A DNA stretch of 64,000 nt. Origin: Strongyloides papillosus (Eukaryota; Nematoda; Chromadorea; Rhabditida; Strongyloididae). The stretch covers positions 310,001 through 374,000 of the forward strand of contig SRSI01000036.1 of NCBI GenBank assembly GCA_005656395.1. The letters run 5' to 3'. Positions 38,101-49,200 of the stretch are shown piece by piece (within the stretch, counting starts at the first letter, position 1; the number at the start of each line of letters is the position of its first letter). The position numbers and the translations under genes are program-made. Under the pieces are notes generated by a model. That model had not been told where the DNA came from and ran no database searches. It was given only the letters and a program-made list of their open reading frames with translations.

Positions 38101-38839
38101 CATTTACACATTAATTATACAAATTGTATTTAATTTAAAAAATAAAAATGTACTTATTTTCTTTAGAAACCATGTATGCATTATATATACTAAATGTCTA
38201 TCGTTTTAAAAATTAAAATTAATACATTTTAGTAAAGAGCAATCTCATGACGAATGTTTGATTAGGAATGGTTCACTGATCAAGAAGGAACAATTATGAA
38301 TATTATGTCATTTATACGTTTAATTAATTTTTATATGCTTTATTAATAATATTTTTATGTCTATTTAATTGTTCTTTTAAGTAAGATAAGGTATCTTACA
38401 AATAAGATGTAATAATCAAAATACCAAAATAACTAAATAGAGGTTGGTCGAGATGTAATCAAAATTAGTATATTATTTAAGTTATATTTTATATCATGTG
38501 TTAAGAGTTAAATTATTAATAATTGTATCGTTTATATTAATTAAGTTGAATGTTAAGTTAATCTAATTGTAATGTTTATATATTGTAGGCGTATAAACAA
38601 TTAAATAAAATTTTAATTTTATAGTTTGGAACCAATAAATTAAAATTTACTATTTTTTATTTTGCATTTTAATCAGTTGCAAAAAAAATCTATGAACATG
38701 TTAAGAACAAATTTTTAAATTTTTTACATAAACAGAATGTATTTTAAAATTTAAAATACATTCTTTATAAAATATTGTAAATTCAAATTGTATATAAAAT
38801 GTATTTTTTTAGTTAATTGACGAATAATTTTTTTCAGTG
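35133..38839. mobile_element. Candidate DNA transposon with CACTGAAAAAAATT ends
   Basis: CACTGAAAAAAATT at 35133-35146 is repeated exactly inverted at 38826-38839. Beyond 14 bases the two ends match only weakly. Inside, near 35585-35840 on the plus strand, broken coding-like pieces are seen (FTLTLEEIFKTVTEK, then in another frame MLRNVSMVEAGTLINIHNEI). A foldback element (36510-37963) is nested in it. The right end abuts the 63-base direct repeat copy. The superfamily is unclear. Confidence 0.5.
36510..37963. mobile_element. Foldback element with 465-base terminal inverted repeats
   Basis: The left arm (36510 to about 36975) and right arm (about 37498-37963) are inverted copies with few differences, starting CAGGGTGGCCCGCGTAAGAC. 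TA flanks both sides (36508-36509 and 37964-37965), as for Tc1/mariner-type insertion. The centre, about 520 bases, has no transposase. A decayed single arm is found at 39480-39588. Confidence 0.88.
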
Positions 38840-38902
38840 TATTTATATAATTTCAATTTTGATTACATTTAAGTTTGATACATTACGCTTGTAATGTATA
38901 AC
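38840..38902 (+). repeat. 63-base direct repeat, right copy
   Basis: The second copy of the repeat at 33961-34023. It starts directly after the CAGTG end of the element at 35133-38839. Confidence 0.85.
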
Positions 38903-38979
38903 AAAAAGTATACTAGAAAAACTATTATGAAACCTAAAAGTATAGAAAAATATCTATTTCTTGATTATAGCAAAGAATA

Positions 38980-39300
38980 AATTTTAATCATGATAATTTA
39001 TTATCATTTTTATTTACATTAATACCAGATAAAAAGCATTTCAGATTGAAAGATGACGTTTTAACATTTATATCATATTGATAAATTTCTACCGTTTTTT
39101 CCCTGTGCAATTAATCTTTATTTAATAGATCTCATTATTTGAAGTTTATCAAATTTTAAATATCATATTTTTTGTTAAGTGATTATTAAATCTATTTTTG
39201 AAAATGTCATTGGATATTAAACGATAATCTCATATTTTTCGGGAATCTTTTGATAAAAATGTGAACACATTTTGAATAATATTGATGGCTATTTTTAAAG
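38980..39300 (-). repeat. Extra copy of the receptor 3' flank
   Basis: The words AGCATTTCAGATTGAAAGA and several following short matches correspond to 27010-27250, downstream of the intact receptor. A third receptor segment was probably once present or was partly copied. No receptor codons are visible here. Confidence 0.5.
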
Positions 39301-39479
39301 TTTAGCATTAATATTACTTAATCCAAAGCATTAGAAAAGCATGGAATTTTGCACCCAAAATAATACTAAAAGTTCATTGGTCATTTCGATATAATAGAAA
39401 AATAGTAAAAAAATTTTATGCAAAAATAATTATACTTAATATGTTTATGATTTTTAACATGCTATAAGTAAATAGGAAG

Positions 39480-39588
39480 GATATGTATCTCAGCTACAAA
39501 ATGGTTGTAATAACAAATTTGTATCTTAACTATGCTCAGAGTTAATTATACAAACGTCTGGAGAAAGTTATGCGCCACCTTGTATATC
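39480..39588. repeat. Decayed solo arm of the CAGGGTGG foldback family
   Basis: ATATGTATCTCAGCTACAAA followed by about 90 bases that match, with many changes, the outer end of the right arm of 36510-37963, down to CGCCACCTTGTATA. Confidence 0.75.
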
Positions 39589-39745
39589 GACAAAGCCAGA
39601 ACACTTGGCATCGAAAGCAAATCTCTTAGAGTATTCTCTGATCTCAAATTTTCTATCTTCATTACATCGTAGAAATGATTGAGAGCCATTACCAACAATA
39701 TCAATGCTTTTTAGAAGACATTTATCAGTTTAATCGTCCACGACT

Positions 39746-40822
39746 ACACACAGAGAAATTTACACAAAAAATCATCCTCAGCTTTAAATTTTCATTCCCA
39801 GACTTAATTTTTCGTCCCGAGCATATAATTTTCTATGCTAAACGTAAAATTTGACCCTTATATTTATTACTGTCGCTTACGATATATTTTGTCATATTTA
39901 TTTGGACTTATGGTTTTTTTTTTAAAAATATTAAAAGAATTTATATATGAAATTTGATAAAAAATAGATATTTAATAAACACCAGCTCACTTCACTCGTT
40001 CCACTTGGACAAGATATTTGCCTTTTTTTCAATTACAAAAAAATGAATCAAAAAAACTTAAAAATCTTTTGTTTCATAATAATGTTGTTGTAAATTATCA
40101 ATTAACATTTTATTTTTATTATGTTTTATAATATTGATGATTAGTATTAAAATATTACATAGGTTTTTCAATGTTAAAAAAGTATAAATATTCTTTAAAA
40201 ATTGTTTTATTATATATTTAGATGATTTTAAAACAGTTTGATATTTAAATAACTTTTCTTAAATTTTTAATAATGAAATATTAAAATAAAAAGAGTACTT
40301 AAATTAAACTTCTAATTAGTATAAAAGGCTAGGTTTATATCATTAAATATGATTGAAATTCAAAGTATAGATTAATTTTCACTTTCGTTATTTTTTTTAA
40401 ACATTAGTAATGTTTGAGAATTGGCATATAAAACTATGTATATTAAGATAGATAAAGTTTTAATATCAAAAATAATTTCCTGATCTCTCTTCCTCATATT
40501 TTAATTATAGGAACTATCTAGTATATGTTAACTTAAAATGTATGGGACTAAATTCTTGATAATGTTTATATAAATACTTTAGATATTTTATGTGTTATTA
40601 AAAAAAATTAATAAATATTTTTAATTCTATCTGATAAAAAATAATAATTTATAATCCGTTTAAGAACAAATATTGTAAAAAAAGAAATATTTTACGATCT
40701 GCGACAAAATGATAAGATGATAATTCATATATTAAAAATGAATAAAATTTTATGCAATTTTATTTTGAGGACTAAAAATTATGGCGTAAGGATGTTTTTT
40801 TTGTGTAAATTTCTCTGTGTGT
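39746..40822. mobile_element. MITE-like element with ACACACAGAGAAATTTACAC ends
   Basis: The ends at 39746 and 40822 are inverted copies of about 28 bases (ACACACAGAGAAATTTACAC, A-run, then CATCCT). The middle is AT-rich with no coding support. The flanks show no clear target duplication. Confidence 0.65.
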
Positions 40823-41282
40823 ACGATATTTGCAATCAAAAGAAATTTTTTTTACCCTTTGACTTTTCCGAAATTCAAAAGAAAAATTATAAATATCACT
40901 GCAAGATCACAAGATATCAATTAAAAAATATAGTGATCTTTAATAAAAAATTGGAAAAATTACATTTAAGCACTAAATAATACAAATAGAAATTAGAAAA
41001 ATTATCACAATTCACTTATCTCTAGCAAATTCAATAAATAACTTATTAATTTAATAAAATTAATTGATAAAAGCTACTTAAAATAAGATATTTGAACATA
41101 AATCATACGACTTTTGCACTAAAAAATAAAAAATTTTCGCCTTTAGACTTTTCTAAAATTTTATTGGTAAATTATAAATATTATCAGAAGATCATGAGAT
41201 ATTTCTTAAAAAACATTGAAATTATTGATAAGATACTACTAAATTTTTCTTATAAGTACTCTTCAGTTCCATACCAGAAACG

Positions 41283-41575
41283 GGGGTGGTTAGTGCAGGC
41301 AATTCAGCGCCGACTGCGGTTGCGAGTCGTTTGTTCGACATCCTTGTGGTGTTTGGCGGAGTTGGTAGTTTGAATTCTCTGGGCTCCGCCGTTTCCGGGG
41401 CGAGGTACGCTGGATCCTTTGAGGGAACTTCGTTGTATCGAGCATTAATAGTTTCTCGGCGGCCGGGCAGCCGTGAGCAGTACTATGCCGAGTGCCCGGT
41501 ATGGTATAGTCTGAAGCTCTTTGAAGCTTGTGTTTGGTAGCCTAGGTCCTGATAAGATGAAGTCGACCACGCTTT
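41283..41575. other. G+C-rich island of unknown origin
   Basis: About 290 bases that are strikingly richer in G and C than everything around them, with sharp edges. Runs such as CTCCGCCGTTTCCGGGGCGA and TTCTCGGCGGCCGGGCAGCC occur. A plus-strand frame is open from 41286 to 41540 but does not resemble a known protein. The 5' part (GGGTGGTTAGTGCAGGC, GGTTGCGAGTCG) recalls the A and B boxes of tRNA-type promoters, loosely. A diverged copy of the first 60 bases is found at about 41885-41940. A structured RNA or SINE, or the end of a foreign element, are all possible. Confidence 0.45.
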
Positions 41576-41884
41576 CTTTTTGATAAAGTATTTCATTTTT
41601 CACATTGTTAAGTAATCAAACATTTCTAAAAAATAATTTTATAATATAGGAATTTGTCATTACCATACAAAAATTAATTTTTTTCATAGAAAATTGAAAA
41701 AATTATGTATTAATTATAAAGAACTACTGCATAATGTAATTAAATTCATTAAAAATATAGTATTTTGATATAAAACATAAACTTACGATTTTTGCACCAA
41801 AAAATAAAACATTTTTACTTTAAACTTTTCTGAATTATTATTAGCTTTTTCGTATAGGTACCATCTAGTTTGACACTATAAACG

Positions 41885-41942
41885 TGGGTGGTTAGTACAG
41901 ACGGTTCAGTGCCAACTGCGACTTGCGAGTCGTTGTTGAGAT
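41885..41942. repeat. Partial diverged copy of the G+C-rich island
   Basis: GTGGGTGGTTAGTACAGACG and the following bases to CTTGCGAGTCGTTGTTGAG match the start of the island at 41283. The AT-rich DNA before both copies is also similar, giving a local repeat of about 600 bases. Confidence 0.65.
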
Positions 41943-42039
41943 ACCTAGAAAGAAAAAGGAAATTAGTCTAAATGCTGTATAGCCAATCGCCCTGCTACTC
42001 AATTTTTGTCGCGTAATTTTTACAATAAACAAATTTCAA

Positions 42040-42300
42040 AGGTATTTGATTAACAGTTCGGCTAAAAATTGTTATTAGCGCGATTTTTTTTGGAATAAAA
42101 GGTATTCTACGCATGAACAATAATAAATAAACATATTTTGAAGCATTTGCAGTAATTTTTTTGTGCAACATTTATGTTTTTGAGTGAAATTTTAATGGTA
42201 TTTTTCGAAAAAAGCACATTATTTTTATCCATTTATTGATGGAGCTTGGTCTGTGGCCTCTCTTTGACTGGCACTGCCGTAATCTCTCATTTAAATTATA
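42040..42300. repeat. Repeat segment seen again near 52000 and 52350
   Basis: The words AATAATAAATAAACATATTT, AAGCATTTGCAGTAATTTTT and ATTTATGTTTTTGAGTG recur with changes at about 52025-52110 and 52365-52425. They stand before the repeat blocks that follow. No coding signal. Confidence 0.55.
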
Positions 42301-43281
42301 AAAAATTGCAACTATAATAAAACTCTTTTAATTGTGTTTTGATTTTTTTCAAAGAACGAAAGATTACCTTAAAGTTATTTTCTATGTACTTGATAAGATT
42401 TTTACATAACTTTGATATATTTCTTTTTATGTTTTTACATTTTTTTTCCTTTTATTTTGGCGTACTCTCTGATTTTATAGTACTCTTAGTTATCTAGTAA
42501 TTCTATCGCTATTCGCTTATACATTCACAGTGCACTTTATACAGATGTCCTAGCAATCATGTACACACCATATAGTAATTAGTAATAGAGTCATCGAAAA
42601 TTAGAATGAATAAAGTTAAGTGGAACTAAATCTATAACAAAAAGCAATAAAAAAAATTTGTCTCTCTTATAACTCTCTTTAAATTTATCTGATTTTTATA
42701 GATAGATAGCCAAAAGGTGTCTTTTTTCTAACTTAGTGGGAAAAATAGGTCTAAAAAGTTTCTGAGCCATAATTAGCTATGTTATCTTTAAAAAACACCG
42801 TTTATTTGGCTTTTTTTGGCATAGTTTTGTACAGAAAATAACGTTATTTTAAGATATATAAAGTAAAAATATTTAAGTTTTGTTGATGTATTCGCGCAAG
42901 ATAAAAGATAGTTTATTTCACAAGAAGGTTAAGTAATACAAGTAGAACAAAATTACAAAATTTATAAAGCGACTACCTAACAGTTATGGTATTATTAGTT
43001 AGTAACAAGAGAGAGAACTTACTTTAACTTTTTATTAATTACAATTAACACACACAAAATAAGTATATGTCCCTCTTATCCCTTTTTCTACACTAAAAAA
43101 ACATAGATTAGTAATTGAGGTTACAAGGTAAAAACTATGACGAAATTTCAAAGTAATTGAGTAACCGCTTTTTTTTGTCATTATATACCATACTATTAGG
43201 AGTAAAATTTTTTTTACAGGATAAGTAAAAAAAAACAAACAATCATGAGAAGAACTGTTAGGATTACAATTCTTTTTACTA

Positions 43282-44798
43282 CACTGCGCGACAAAATTAA
43301 TGCATCACTCACATTTTGTATTAAATAAAAAATTAGATTTTGTGAATAGTTTATAATTATCACTAAGAAAAACAATATTTAAGACATATAAAGAGATAAC
43401 ACAAAAATGTTTTGAACATGTATTAAAAAATGGTGATTTTTTTTGCGACAAAATTTTTGCACCACATAAAAAAGATAAGTTTAAAAGTTATTTAATCACG
43501 TAATATACATTTAATATCTATGGTAATTAATTATTTCTTATCTATAAAATGTTATCTGCTGAAATTATGTAGCAAATTTTGAATTATTCAAGAAAAAACG
43601 AACTATGTAGATGGATTGGCAGAAAATTAAAAATCGCCTATACTACTGTTTCAGGAATACTAAAATCAAGCAAAACAAAGAATAGAAAGACCAGAAGTAA
43701 GACAAGACGTCTAAGAAAAGTTAATTGGATAAGATAAATTAAACATTAAAAGGATTAAAATGGAAAAAAATAAGAGAAATATTTTAATTAACTTAAAAAT
43801 TTAAAAAAAATAAATTAAATCTTGATGTATTTCTAAAAACAATCCTATGAAAAAGAAAGACAATAGAGTTTACGTATAATAAAATTGAAATAAAAATACT
43901 ATTATCAAAACCAGCTAAAAATGAAAGAGTAAAATTTTGTAAAAAAAATGTTGACAGGTGAATATATCAACAAACTTCATTATATTTAATTATGTAAAGA
44001 AATTTTCCGTTGTTGGACCTGATAATTTATGTAGCTATCAAAAAAATAGTGTACCTACATTAAATTTACAAAAAAGACAGAAAAAAGGTGGTTCTATAAT
44101 GGTACCTTGAAGTGTGGTCTATCCGGATAAATTTTATTTGATTAAAACGCCATCAAGAATAAACTCTGATTAGTATATAAAATTGCTTGAGACTGAAATC
44201 TTCCAATTTTTAAAAAACAACATTAGAACTAGTGAAAGAGAAAAGTATTGGTGGCAACAAGACAATGTTTTTGTCTATACTTCTCTATACTTCTAGAAAA
44301 ACAAGAGATTTTTTGATGTTTCAGCCATTTAAAAGCTTGCATTGGCCATCAATATAACCGGATTTAAATATTATTGAGAATTTATGGTCAAAACTACAAT
44401 TTATGGTATATGAAAATTCGTTTAGAAATATATTTTTACTGGAAAATGCAATTTTTCCTCAAGCAAAAAAATACCAAAAGATTATATAAAATCATTGTTT
44501 GAAAGTTTCAAATCAAAATGCCTCCAAGTCATAGAAGCAAAAGAAAATGAGATTAATCATTAAATAGATTTTTAGAAGCGTTTTTATTAGTTTATTTAGC
44601 AAGAATTGAGGTGGTGCAAAAATTTTATTGCGTCAAAAGTCATCATTTTTTAATACGTGTCTAAAACATTTTTGTATTATCTATTTATATGCCTTAAATA
44701 TTGTTTTTCTTAGTGATAATTATTTATAAACTATTCACAAAATCTAATTATTTATTTAATATAAAAGATGAGGGGTGCATTATTTTTGTCGTGCAGTG
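43282..44798 (+). mobile_element. Dead Tc1-like transposon with about 190-base inverted ends
   Basis: The ends CACTGCGCGACAAAA (left) and inverted CACTGCACGACAAAA (right) are flanked by TA (43280-43281, 44799-44800). Similarity between the two ends extends about 190 bases inward. Decayed transposase pieces are in order on the plus strand: a helix-turn-helix (about 43565-43735, RKLKIAYTTVSGILKS), QQDNVFVY (about 44260) where Tc1 has its second catalytic Asp, then HWPSI-stop-PDLNIIENLW (about 44340-44395) with the third acidic residue. Stops and frame changes throughout make it inactive. Confidence 0.88.
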
Positions 44799-46096
44799 TA
44801 TAAAATAGAATGATTTATATATCTTTTGAAAGGTCTAATTTCAGAATAGTGCCGAAACACAATCCTATTGAATTGTATTAAAAATTGGCCGAGTTATGGT
44901 CTAGAAAGTGGTGACCATTTTGAAAAAAAATCTTAGAAGATTAATGGCTACAACTTAGTAGTAACTTGACGAAAACAAACAAAATAGTATCTATTTTATA
45001 TATCTATGTCTAACTAAAAAAATAACATTCTAACGAAGTTTATAGCTCAACTACGAAAGAAGTTATATTAATTTGAATGTCAACTTTTTCGCTTTTTTTT
45101 CATTTTTTTCACAAAAATCAATTTTGTCTTCAGCATAACTTTCCTCAAACTTAATCAAATTTTACGGTTTAGTAAGATTAGATGTGTTTTGTTCTAACTT
45201 AGTGCGAAAAATGGGTCTTAAAACTTTTAGTCTATAAATGGCCATGTTATGTTTAAAAAATACCACATTTTTGGACAATTTTTTGCATAGTTTTGTGCAG
45301 AGAATAACTTTCTTCAAAGTTAATGAAATAAATTATTTTTTTAATGATTAAACAGATTTAAATCTGGAATCCTGGGGAAACACAATACGATAGAAATATA
45401 TGAAAAATTGACTAAGTTATGGACCCAAGAATAGTCATTATTTTTAAATAAAAACAAAAAATTTTAATGCTGTAATCTAAATGAAAAGTTGTTTAAAATA
45501 AATAAATTCAAAGTATTTTATAGATCTATGTCTAACTTAAAAAATAAAACTACAACGAAATATATTAATTAACAAAATAAAGAGTTATACTTATTTAGGT
45601 GTCAATTAATCCACTTTTTCTTTATCTTTTTCACAAAAATCAATTTTGTGATTGACATAACTTTCTTCAAACTTAATCAATTTTTATGGTTAAGTAGTCA
45701 TTAGATGTATTTTTTTCTAACTTAGTAGGGAAAACGGTCTTTGAAAATATTGGCTCATAATAGGCCATGTTATTTTTAAAAAACACCACCGTTTTAGTCG
45801 TTTTTTTGTGTAGTTATGTCTTTCAAAAAAACTTTTGTGAAAGTGAAATGTTACGATTTATGACTTTTTTTAAGTACGAGTCAGGAATAAAGGGGAAACA
45901 CAGCAGCATAAAGATTGGCAAAGAATCGCCCAAGTTATGTGTCAATAAGTAATGACTACTTTTTTGGTAAAAAATAAAAAGTCAAATAGCTATTACCTAA
46001 TAAAAACTTTGTAAAATAAAGTAGGCATGCTTTCTTTTCTGTAAATTAACGTCTAACTATAAAAAAAACTGTTGAGAAGCTTACAGCTTATAAAGA

Positions 46097-46249
46097 TGTG
46101 AAGTGTTAGGTTTGTCTTTGTCAAACATATAGAATGATTGTTATTATGATTATGTTATTATATATATAAATGTAATATGGTAATTGTTTCATCTATCTAC
46201 TTATTTGTATTTATCATCAATAAACTTATTGTATTACTAATATCTAACA
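46097..46249 (+). repeat. Left LTR of the copia element
   Basis: It begins TGTGAAG and ends CTAACA (TG...CA ends). It contains a TATATATAAA box at 46161-46170 and an AATAAA polyadenylation signal at 46219-46224. It starts immediately after the AAAGA target duplication. Confidence 0.95.
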
Positions 46250-46263
46250 GGTTATGGGCCCAG
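46250..46263 (+). promoter_or_regulatory. Primer-binding site overlapping the start codon
   Basis: GGTTATGGGCCCAG directly follows the LTR. It is complementary to the anticodon arm (CTGGGCCCATAACC) of the initiator methionine tRNA rather than to the tRNA 3' end. This matches the known half-tRNA priming of copia-group elements. The ATG of the polyprotein (46254) lies inside it. Confidence 0.85.
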
Positions 46264-49200
46264 AAAAGACTGAAGTTTCCAATTTGGACTTGGCGCAAGC
46301 TTTTACTACAGTGAAAGGACTACCTTTTGTAAAATTATCTGGTCCAAATAATTTTCGACAATGGAAAAATGATATGGAAACTCTTTGCCGCATGGTAAAT
46401 GTCAATTTTGATGAAATGGGAAAGTTGTCATCGCATAACAAAGATGTAATGCTGCGACTACTTAACTTGTATATTGACACGGATTTACGAAATGAACTAT
46501 TAGATTTTTCATCACCTGATGAATTGATTGAAGAAGTTACAGCAAAATACTCATCCACATCTCTAATAGCTCGTATAAAACTGCAAAAATCTCTTTATCA
46601 ACTTTCAAAAGAGCCTGAAGAATCTATGGTAGATCTTATATCACGCCTGAACACTCTTTGTCGATCTTTAAAAGGAATGGATGTCGTGATATCAGAGAAA
46701 GATAAAATAATCATACTTTTGGGAGCACTTTCTGATAAATACGAGAGTTTTATATCATCTATAAATGAGAAGGATTCTTATAACACCATAAGTCAGAGAC
46801 TGAAAGCACTGGATGAGCTACCTAGTAATAAAGTCGAAGTTGAGCAATCCGTTTTTTATTCAAATAAATACAGTTCGATAATATGTCGTAATTGTGGAGG
46901 AAAAGGACATACATATAAGCAATGTCTATCAAAGAAAGAATACAAGAAACCTCCTACCACTTATAATAAGTATAAAAGTCATGGTAACCAAGTCAACTAT
47001 GTAAACGATGATGAAAATCTGATACAAGAAGAAGCCTTGATGACATGTTTACCAACTGATGATCTTTCTTCAGATAATGAAGTTGAATGGGCACTTAGTG
47101 CAAAAGGGGTAAATTTTAAAGAAAATAATGTTGATACTGCGTGGTTTTTAGATTCAGGCGCAACAGTTCACTTGTGCAGAAACCCTAAGCTGTTGTCAAA
47201 CTTGATGCCTATAAAACCCGTTTCTATTATGGTAGCGAATGGTCAATATATAGAATGTAAATGGAGTGGTCAAGTAACTATATCTGGTATTTCTATAGGA
47301 AGCGTGTATTATCACCCTGACCTTGCTGCCAACCTTATTAGTATGGTCAAGCTTAAGGAGATTACAAAAATGTTTATAGAAAATGAAGACATATGCTTTC
47401 GTCAGAATAATTTAATTATAAGAACAAAACAAGTAAATAAGAATATTATTATTGTAACTGATGTTTTGGAAAATAAAGCTTTTAGTGCTTATAAAGTTTC
47501 TCCTGAGATTTGGCATGAAAGACTTATGCATATAGCTGATAAAGAATTAGCACATCATACTGGTCTTCGCATGTCTAAAAAGTGTGTAGCATGTTCTTTA
47601 GCTAAGATTCCTCGTTCTCCTCATCCCCTAAATAATTCTGCTGTTACAAGACCACTGGAACTTGTTTATTTTGACCTAGCAGGGAAAATTTCACCAAGAG
47701 GCCTTGATGGAGAAGAATACTATTGTATAGCTCTTGATGAATACTCAAAAGCCACCCAAATAATCCCATTGAAAAGTAAAGCTAACACTTTACAAGCTGT
47801 CAAACAAATTATATCTTTATGGGAGAGTTTAGTAGGTAAGTCTGTTGAACGTGTTCGAACAGACCATGGTACAGAATTTGAAAATGTTGAAACCAGTAAT
47901 TACTTTGCTAGAAAAGAAATTGTGAAGGAGTGGTCATGCGTAGGTACACCACAACAGATAAGTGTGGAAAGGTATAATCGTTATGTGAAGGAGAATGTGT
48001 CTACCATAATCATAAATCGCAGATTAACTAAAAACACATGGAGTTTAATTTGTACTTCAATTCCATATGTTAAGAATAGAATAAGAAGCTCTGCAACTAT
48101 GATGGAGCCGATGAAACTCCTTGGTCTTAAATTTACGATAGATCATCTAAGATGTATTGGATGTATGGTTGTATACAAAAAGGATAAAGACATAAAAATG
48201 GGTATGAAGGGTAACATTGGTGTTTTTCTTGCATATGGACCCAAAAACTCATATAAAGTTATGGATGTTGCTACAAATTGTATTAAAATTACTTCAAATG
48301 TAAAATTTTATGAAGAGTATGATTATATAGATGCTAAAATGTTTTATAAAAGGTTAGTTTTACATGAAACTAAGATTCCCGCACACATTAATGATATTGA
48401 TGACCTAGATAATATACCGTCCTCATATCCTTCAAAATGCATAACGAGTGAAAATGTATGTGAAGACAGTAAGATAATGACTTCTGAGATAAATGATAAA
48501 AACATTACCGAAGATTCGAGTACAAATAGCAGTATAAATGAAATACCTGATGACTTAAAGGAGGATATCTTGGATTTATCACATAAATTTGAAGAATTTA
48601 GTGTATCCGACGATAATAGCATATCTAAAACACAAAGCGATTACGTCAGAAATCCTAAATTTGTGAATGGATCACCAATTGCTACTAGAACTCGTAAAAA
48701 GGGATCAGCATTTTTTGTTACATCTCCTAGTGGTTATTTGGAGGCTTCGCAATTACCTGAATGGAAGGAATCAATGAAACAAGAACTAGAAAGCCTAATA
48801 AAAAACAACACTTGGACATATGTAAAGAAAAATGATATTGGAAAGCAAAATATCATCACATCTAAATGGGTTTACAATGTTAAAAATGATGGTCGTCTGA
48901 AATCAAGATTGACAGCTCGTGGATGCCAACAACCAACTCAAAGCGAAACATATTCACCCACTGTACATCCTTCTATCCTAAAAGCAATACTCTCTATTTG
49001 TATGCAAACAGGTATGAAAGTTCACACTATGGATTGTACAAATGCTTTTCTTCAAGGAAACTTTGAAGACAATGAAATTGTTTATATGACTGTTCCAAAA
49101 GGAATTGAACTCGTTCATCCTCAGCATAAAAATTCAATATGCAAACTTTTAAGACCAATATATGGACTACGTCAAAGTTCACGTTGTTGGTATAGAACGT

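Noticed and set aside
33961..38902. LTR retrotransposon with 63-base LTRs
   Set aside because: The repeats lack TG...CA ends, and there is no primer site, purine tract or reverse transcriptase between them.
41286..41540. Protein-coding gene in the G+C-rich island
   Set aside because: The frame is open only because of base composition. Low-complexity residues, no recognised domain, and the partial copy at 41885 does not keep the frame.
41283..41575. Large-subunit rRNA fragment
   Set aside because: A few short words recall 28S rRNA, but the order and spacing of conserved rRNA blocks that I know do not fit.
46244..46558. Open frame on the minus strand at the start of the copia polyprotein
   Set aside because: It overlaps the well-supported gag region in the opposite direction and resembles no protein.
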